This document shows, piece after piece, positions 57,184 to 64,000 of a DNA stretch of 64,000 nucleotides (the first letter of the stretch is position 1; each line of letters starts with the position of its first letter). The position numbers were made by a program, and so were the translations under genes. A model generated the notes under the pieces. It searched no databases, was not told where the DNA came from, and saw only the letters and a program-made list of their open reading frames with translations. The stretch spans positions 4,154,001 to 4,218,000 of the forward strand of contig OZ018415.1 in NCBI GenBank assembly GCA_963969595.1. The letters are read 5' to 3'. The DNA comes from Neckera pumila. Its lineage: Eukaryota; Streptophyta; Bryopsida; Hypnales; Neckeraceae.

Positions 57184-59703
57184 TTACACTTGTTCCCATT
57201 GCAAAAGCCTCGTTACTAGCAAACAACCAGGGATTCCCTTCAGCTTACTCTGCTGAGATGCCGACCCCGTTGCCGTCACCCCTGACGCTGCTCGTGCTTC
57301 ACTTTCAGACGCATCTGGCTTGAGCTCCTCCGAGGGCACTCCAGCTCCCACCGGACTGGGCGTGATCGCATCCGCTTCAATTCTCATTTCTTCCGTTGCT
57401 GCTTCGCCACCTGAGCTCTCCTCCACCCTGGCTCCCCTTGTACTCAACGGTTCAGGCATAGCTCCATCTTCCTCACCCATTTGGGTTGCATCAACACTGC
57501 CTACCTCTTGCATCTCTACATCATGTACAACAACTGAACCGTTCCCTTCATTCTGCCCCGAAGGCATCACCTCCGCAGCCGTTGTAACAGCTGCTTCCCC
57601 AGCCATTGAGTCAGCTATCTCCGCAGCCATTGTAACAGCTGCCTCCCCAGTCGTTGTGTCAGCTGCTTCCCCAGCCTTTGAGTCAGCTACCTCCGCAGCC
57701 ATTGTAACAGCTGCCTCCCCAGCCACTGAGTCAGCCGCTTCCCCAGTCATTATGTCTGTTGCCTCTCCAGCCATTGCATCACCTGCCTCTGTGGCCACTG
57801 CGTCGCCGGCCACTGCAACGGTTACCTCCCCGGCCATTTCTTTCATTGCATCCCCTGACTCCCCCTCCGCGTCCTTTGTCACAGCCTCGCTCTGCAAGCC
57901 GGACGTCTCAAGAGGCTCCTGCCCTTGCTCTGGAGTTCCAGGCTCTGGCCTTACGATGTCCAGATCAGAGACCGCGTGGGTTGTGCCATCATTGAACATA
58001 CCAGCGTCCGTCAGCACTGCGGCCTCGAGAATCTCCTGCAAATAGTCCGGCCGTCGATCGTGGCTCGCCTGGCCGCCACCCGTTGCATGCATGCCCTCGC
58101 CGTCCACCTCCACCAAGGCGTCGAACAAGATGCTGGAGTCGTCGTGCACACCCGCAGGGGTGAACATCACGCCATCCATGGCCTCGTTTTTCACTGCTGG
58201 CTGAGCCTCACCCATGTGGCTCAACGCAGCCTCCTGCTCACTCGAAGGCTCCAGCCCGCACACGCCTTCCCCATTCCCCTCGTCAGCCGTTTTCACCTCG
58301 TGCCTGGAAACCCTACTCTCGATGCGTCGAAATTCCTTGTGAGTTATCGACCGCGGCCTTGTCTGCTGATGCCTGAATTGATGGTGCTGCTGCTCGGGCT
58401 CGTGGGGGGCCTCGGGTTCTACTGGAGATGGGTTTTTTCGAGGCCTAGCCCTAACTGTCTCAGCGCTGCTGTTGCTCACTCCGCTGGACGGCGTTCCGGG
58501 CTTCACGGACGGGTTTTTCCGACGCATCGGAGTCATGCTTCGAGAGATTCGAGGGGAGCTGTTGATCACCCGGTGTAGCTGTCGAGCGAGCTCCTCGTCG
58601 TCCACCGATGGACGTCTTCCTCCATACCCATCGTCTCGCTCGTGTTTCATCGAGGCTGACCTTTCTCTTCGCGGCTCCGAGTGCACGTTGATTTGGAGCC
58701 TCACGGGAGCACCCAACCTAGCCTCGGAGCTTCCGAGTTTCCTTCTATGCTCAGGACGACACGCAGCTTCTGCCTTGCAAGCCAGCGCCGCAGCTTCCAG
58801 AGCGGCCTTCGCCGCTGCAGCTGCTTTCACGGCGGCACCCGCCTTGACAGCGGCGTTCGCCTTCGCTGCCGCGGCTACTTTCGCCGCAGCTGTTGCGGCG
58901 TTCCGCGCAGCCACGGCTGCTTCTTGGGGCGATGCTGTTGCTGTTGCTGCTGCTCCTGCTCCTGCAGCAACCCCCAACGGTGGTGCTTGTGACGACACCA
59001 CCTTCCTTGGCGGCCCTAAGCTTGAAGCTTTCGCGACGCCCGCTGCGTCCGGACTCGGCCTGTGCCGCTCGAATCTTGAACCGTCTCCGTGATGATCTCT
59101 GCGCTCTCTGTGCATGCGCGGCTTCTTGAGAGCTGCGCTGACGAAATCGACAGGGCTGGAGCCTGTCTCGTTCGGCCTCCCCGAACCGGATTTGCTCCGC
59201 ATCCCAGTCACTCCATTGGCCTCTCTCGGCCGTTTCACACAATCCAAGCAAATGTACGACGCGGCGTCCGGCTTGCTCCCCGAATGCTTCTGCTCGCACT
59301 CAGGATGCACTGACCGCTTGCATCGCGTGCACACCAGCCACATCGACGGGACTCCTAACAGAGTCGCGTCGTGGTACATAACTAAACAATGAGGACAGAA
59401 CATGCTCTTCGAGTAAAGTAGGGTACAGGCACTGCAAAGACGCAAGGAAACGCCCCCTCGCTTGATTCTGCGCAAGCTGTTGCTATCCACGGTATTACAA
59501 CCCATGCACCCCTCCTCGCCCTTGCGCACTACTGATTCCACAGTGGGAGACACCACCGGGGGGGGCGACGTCGCCAGCAACCCATTCAGCTTCAACCCTG
59601 CCAGCAATCGCTTCCGCGGAGGAAGCGACCCTCCTTCCATTTGCAGCGCTCGAGACGCTGCCGCATCCCCCGTGTCCATCGCTCCTACATCCGCGTCACC
59701 CAT
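57184..59703 (-). CDS. Multi-cysteine (PHD/RING-like) zinc-finger protein
   Basis: This is an 839-codon uninterrupted frame from the ATG at 59703. Residues 25-40 (GGSLPPRKRLLAGLKLNG) are basic. A Cys/His cluster spans 66-155: C66, C69, C90, C93, C103, C106, C125, C128, H133, C136, C152, C155, enough for three zinc ions in a PHD-like or extended RING-like fold. Residues about 245-315 are an Ala/Lys helix-like tract. DEELARQLHRVINSSPRISR (369-388) looks like a conserved short motif. Residues 625-712 are imperfect repeats of about 12 residues (GEAADSVAGEAAVTMAAE type). Probably a nuclear chromatin- or transcription-related factor; no activity can be read directly. The coding region is much more GC-rich than its surroundings. 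The true C-terminus may instead use a donor near 57233 and an exon further down. Confidence 0.75.
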   Translation of the reverse strand: MGDADVGAMDTGDAAASRALQMEGGSLPPRKRLLAGLKLNGLLATSPPPVVSPTVESVVRKGEEGCMGCNTVDSNSLRRIKRGGVSLRLCSACTLLYSKSMFCPHCLVMYHDATLLGVPSMWLVCTRCKRSVHPECEQKHSGSKPDAASYICLDCVKRPREANGVTGMRSKSGSGRPNETGSSPVDFVSAALKKPRMHRERRDHHGDGSRFERHRPSPDAAGVAKASSLGPPRKVVSSQAPPLGVAAGAGAAATATASPQEAAVAARNAATAAAKVAAAAKANAAVKAGAAVKAAAAAKAALEAAALACKAEAACRPEHRRKLGSSEARLGAPVRLQINVHSEPRRERSASMKHERDDGYGGRRPSVDDEELARQLHRVINSSPRISRSMTPMRRKNPSVKPGTPSSGVSNSSAETVRARPRKNPSPVEPEAPHEPEQQHHQFRHQQTRPRSITHKEFRRIESRVSRHEVKTADEGNGEGVCGLEPSSEQEAALSHMGEAQPAVKNEAMDGVMFTPAGVHDDSSILFDALVEVDGEGMHATGGGQASHDRRPDYLQEILEAAVLTDAGMFNDGTTHAVSDLDIVRPEPGTPEQGQEPLETSGLQSEAVTKDAEGESGDAMKEMAGEVTVAVAGDAVATEAGDAMAGEATDIMTGEAADSVAGEAAVTMAAEVADSKAGEAADTTTGEAAVTMAAEIADSMAGEAAVTTAAEVMPSGQNEGNGSVVVHDVEMQEVGSVDATQMGEEDGAMPEPLSTRGARVEESSGGEAATEEMRIEADAITPSPVGAGVPSEELKPDASESEARAASGVTATGSASQQSKLKGIPGCLLVTRLLQWEQV

Positions 59704-60961
59704 TCCGCTGCCCTTAACAACGAACTCTCCTCTCCCAACACTCCCCTTACAAACCCTAGCACTATCACCCGCCCTAATATAAACTCACCATCTCCCGTTG
59801 GGGCGAGCATCACATTGCAATATCAATACAGACTCCTCCAACCACCCAACCCCTGCACTCGTCCACACAATCTCTCTCTTACTCCCAACCCTACCAACCC
59901 GCGACCTTCACATTCCTTGACTCATAGCCCCAAAATTACACACTCTCACACACACTCTCTCACACTCACACTCAAAACCTAAAACTCAAACCCGTCATCA
60001 TCGTCACCACTAGCCTATCCGTCCCGCATTCACAACGCTCCCTCCTCTTCTTCCTCTCCGCTCTCCCTACCTTCTCCCTGACCCTAACAACTCTCCTAAC
60101 AACTCGTCCTCACCAACCCCAAATTCCAAATTCCCCGCATTACCAGAAAACCGCACCCTCGTGCCAAAATCAAGAGGGAGAAAAAACAACACGCAAGAGC
60201 GCGCTCGCTCTCTCCAAGCTTGTTGTGCTCCCCTCCCTGGCGCGTTTTCTCCCCGAGACCCTAACGATGCAACCTGTGGGACGCCAGCAAACAAAGAGGT
60301 AGGTGGGTTGCTGCTCCAGCAAGTGTGAGGGTTTACGTGGTGAGCGTGACCACGAGCGACAGGACGTGATTGTGGAAACCCTAGGTGAGGAATTTGGGCA
60401 ACTTACGAAGCTTGCATCGTGGAGGACGAAGGGAGCACAAGACTCGCAGCAACAGGGGCGCAAGCCCAGCAAGAGCCTGCGGGGGGCAGGGAAGGGAGGG
60501 GAGGGGAGGGCGGGCCGTCACGGTCGTAGGGGGGACAAGCACGGTCGTAGAGGTGGGTCGTGGATGGCATGGTCGTAGGGGGGGGTCCCGACTTGGTGGA
60601 GATAGGGTTAGACCGCGGTTTAAGTAGGTGAGCTGAATGCGTCATCACGCGGGAACGGGGAGAAGGTTATCCGGGTGGGGCCGGAATGGGTGGCCGGTGG
60701 CGTGCAACTCAGTGGCTGGAATTTTGTCCTGCTAAGCTGAACAGCAGTTTGACTAAGGTAACTACAAAGGACGTTAAAGTGGTTCATTCGAAGTCTGCGT
60801 TTTTACCCTTGGGAAAACACTGGAATTTTTACTTCCCACCTATGATAAAACTAGGAAATTTTGTTTTCAAATTTGGAATCAGAGGCTCCAAATTATCGAA
60901 AGGTTGCTAGCAAAGGTGAAAAACACAATAGGAAAGATGAAGAACACAGGGCACTAATTAA
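59704..60961 (-). promoter_or_regulatory. Leader and promoter region of zinc-finger gene
   Basis: The first 600 bp upstream of the ATG are CT/CA-rich, with runs of CACACTCTCACACTC (about 59938-59968) and several CCCTAA-type telobox motifs (59752, 60079, 60258, 60377). Beyond 60480 is a G-rich stretch with GGGGAGGGGAGGG. Open frames here lack ATG starts or domains. The region probably contains the transcription start. Confidence 0.5.
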
Positions 60962-61898
60962 CCCCTAAAGGTATTTGACTATGTTTTCACCAAAACCGCT
61001 CCAAAAACTGCCTTTTCTATTACAAGTATCAAATTTTAGAAGAAAAAAAAAAATTGAACACATATAACTGTAGGATCTTGTAGTATACTGGTTTAAGAAG
61101 ATGTGGAAAAAATTTCAGAATTTTCCACCATGTAGATTGCAAGATAATAGCGTTTGAATTGACAAAAACCCTTTTTTAATCACTGCAAAAATCCAGGCAG
61201 CTGCCTTTAACAAGGTCACATTTGTATGAAAAAATGTCCAAAATGGTGGTAACTCTTTGGATTCATTCTTCAAGGCAAGTTGGCTACATCCTTGAAAATT
61301 TTCAAATCATTTGGAATTGTACAACATATAGGAAAAAAATAGTAAGTAGGAAGAGGTAGAGAATGACTCAAAATACTAAATTGTCTAGAATTTAATTATG
61401 GAATTGAAAAATTCCAATCCTAGCGGTTGTAATGTTGTAATAAACAATATACACCCAATGTTTTTTGTTTTGTTCAAAAATATTAAAAATTGAGTTAGAA
61501 AAAGGACTTCAAAGTTTATTTTAGAGTTGAGATTCCATAACTACCCTCAAACTAAGAATCTTCATAACTTTTGACTCGTTAATCCAAATGGAAAGATTCA
61601 AAGCTTCCCGCGTACATATAAATCTAAAGAACCAATTTCAAGTTTTAAATTTTCAAAAAATTATTTTTTAAAGAAGTTTTTTTTGCTGCCCGGGTTGCCC
61701 GCCAAGCAATGAAAATGACATATCATGCAATAACTGTTTAATCATGTAGTCAAGAGTTATGAAAATTGTTGGGCCTTAAAGCTACTCCTCGGGAAAATGT
61801 TGTGTGAAAATTTCAAAGAAAAAAATTGAAATCTCCGCTCGTAGTGAGCTGCCCAAAAACACTATGTTCTCAAAAAAGCATGTTCAGGGCTTTAGGGG
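60962..61898. mobile_element. Long TTAA-flanked element (copy i, subfamily II)
   Basis: It is 937 bp, left end CCCCTAAAGGTATTTGAC, right end inverted CCCCTAAAGCCCTGAACATG. TTAA at 60958-60961 and 61899-61902. The body contains GGGCCTTAAAGCTACTCCTC and GACATATCATGCAATAAC, shared with copy g. Confidence 0.88.
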
Positions 61899-63798
<1,900 letters not shown>

Positions 63799-64000
63799 AC
63801 AAAAGTCAAACATAAACACATAAATTGTATATACTGAATAGATACATAAATTTCCTATACTTTTTGGCAATAATAAGATACCAAAAAAACATATTGGTCT
63901 CAAGTTCAGGAAAAAAATTTGAAAATAAATCATTATCAATATTACTACAATCCATTTCAATTACCCCCCTGTCCAAAATAAATGAAAAAAAACCCAACCA
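63799..64000. other. Right edge, possible Stowaway end
   Basis: TACCCCCCTGTCCAAAATAA near 63961 resembles the start of a Stowaway-like MITE that would continue outside the window. Confidence 0.35.

Noticed and set aside
57320..59092. Long plus-strand open frames (up to 241 codons) opposite the zinc-finger gene
   Set aside because: They are antisense shadows of a GC-rich coding region. Their Ser/Ala/Pro composition mirrors the minus-strand repeats.
59752..60385. Telomeric repeat tract (CCCTAA motifs)
   Set aside because: They are isolated single motifs, best read as promoter teloboxes, not an array.
60303..60578. Plus-strand frame starting GCCSSK-like, resembling a myristoylated protein start
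   Set aside because: The initiating codon is GTG, not ATG, the rest is a low-complexity Gly/Arg run from a G-rich tract, and no domain is present.

Overview
This is nuclear DNA of a land plant. It is AT-rich and gene-poor: five genes or gene parts in 64 kb, with the rest dominated by DNA transposons and their short derivatives. All the recognisable genes belong to plant families (exocyst EXO84, BAG with an IQ motif, dirigent proteins, a multi-cysteine zinc-finger protein), and GT-AG introns are visible. The species cannot be fixed. The divergence of the EXO84 N-terminus from flowering-plant EXO84 hints at a non-flowering lineage, but that is a guess.

Layout. 1-1852: the 5' three exons of an EXO84-like exocyst gene on the minus strand, running off the left edge. 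3150-4631: a single-exon BAG/IQ co-chaperone gene on the plus strand, divergent from EXO84 across 1.3 kb. 4632-10614: transposon remnants. 10615-11584: dirigent gene A (minus). 14.88-18.96 kb: a block that is repeated in the same orientation at 45.0-50.15 kb. 20293-27625: a 7.3-kb PIF/Harbinger-type element with decayed transposase and Myb-like genes. 27.6-43.7 kb: almost pure repeats, including a decayed transposase-like reading frame at 32.0-33.3 kb. 43715-44674: dirigent gene B (plus), about 90% identical to A. 50-57 kb: foldback elements and unassigned DNA. 57184-59703: a large intronless zinc-finger ORF (minus), possibly with a further 3' exon. 59.7-64 kb: its GC-richer leader and promoter, then repeats and an (AT)n microsatellite.

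The most interesting signal is a transposon family with at least nine full copies, about 216-937 bp. Each starts CCCnTAA or similar, ends with the inverse, and is flanked by TTAA on both sides (one flank is TTGA). The TTAA target duplication plus CCY termini is the piggyBac signature, a superfamily I believe is rare or unreported in land plants. No transposase for it is visible here. The second signal is the duplicated dirigent locus. Because the two copies can be aligned, one copy gives the empty site for insertions in the other. This supports a 1455-bp CACTA element (duplication TTC), a 283-bp Harbinger-related MITE (duplication ACT, shared with the 7.3-kb element), and a 294-bp element with a TA duplication.

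The genes do not form a pathway: vesicle tethering, chaperone regulation, cell-wall phenolic coupling and a probable chromatin-related factor lie side by side by chance. Alignments were done by eye, so lengths and identities outside the stated exons are approximate.
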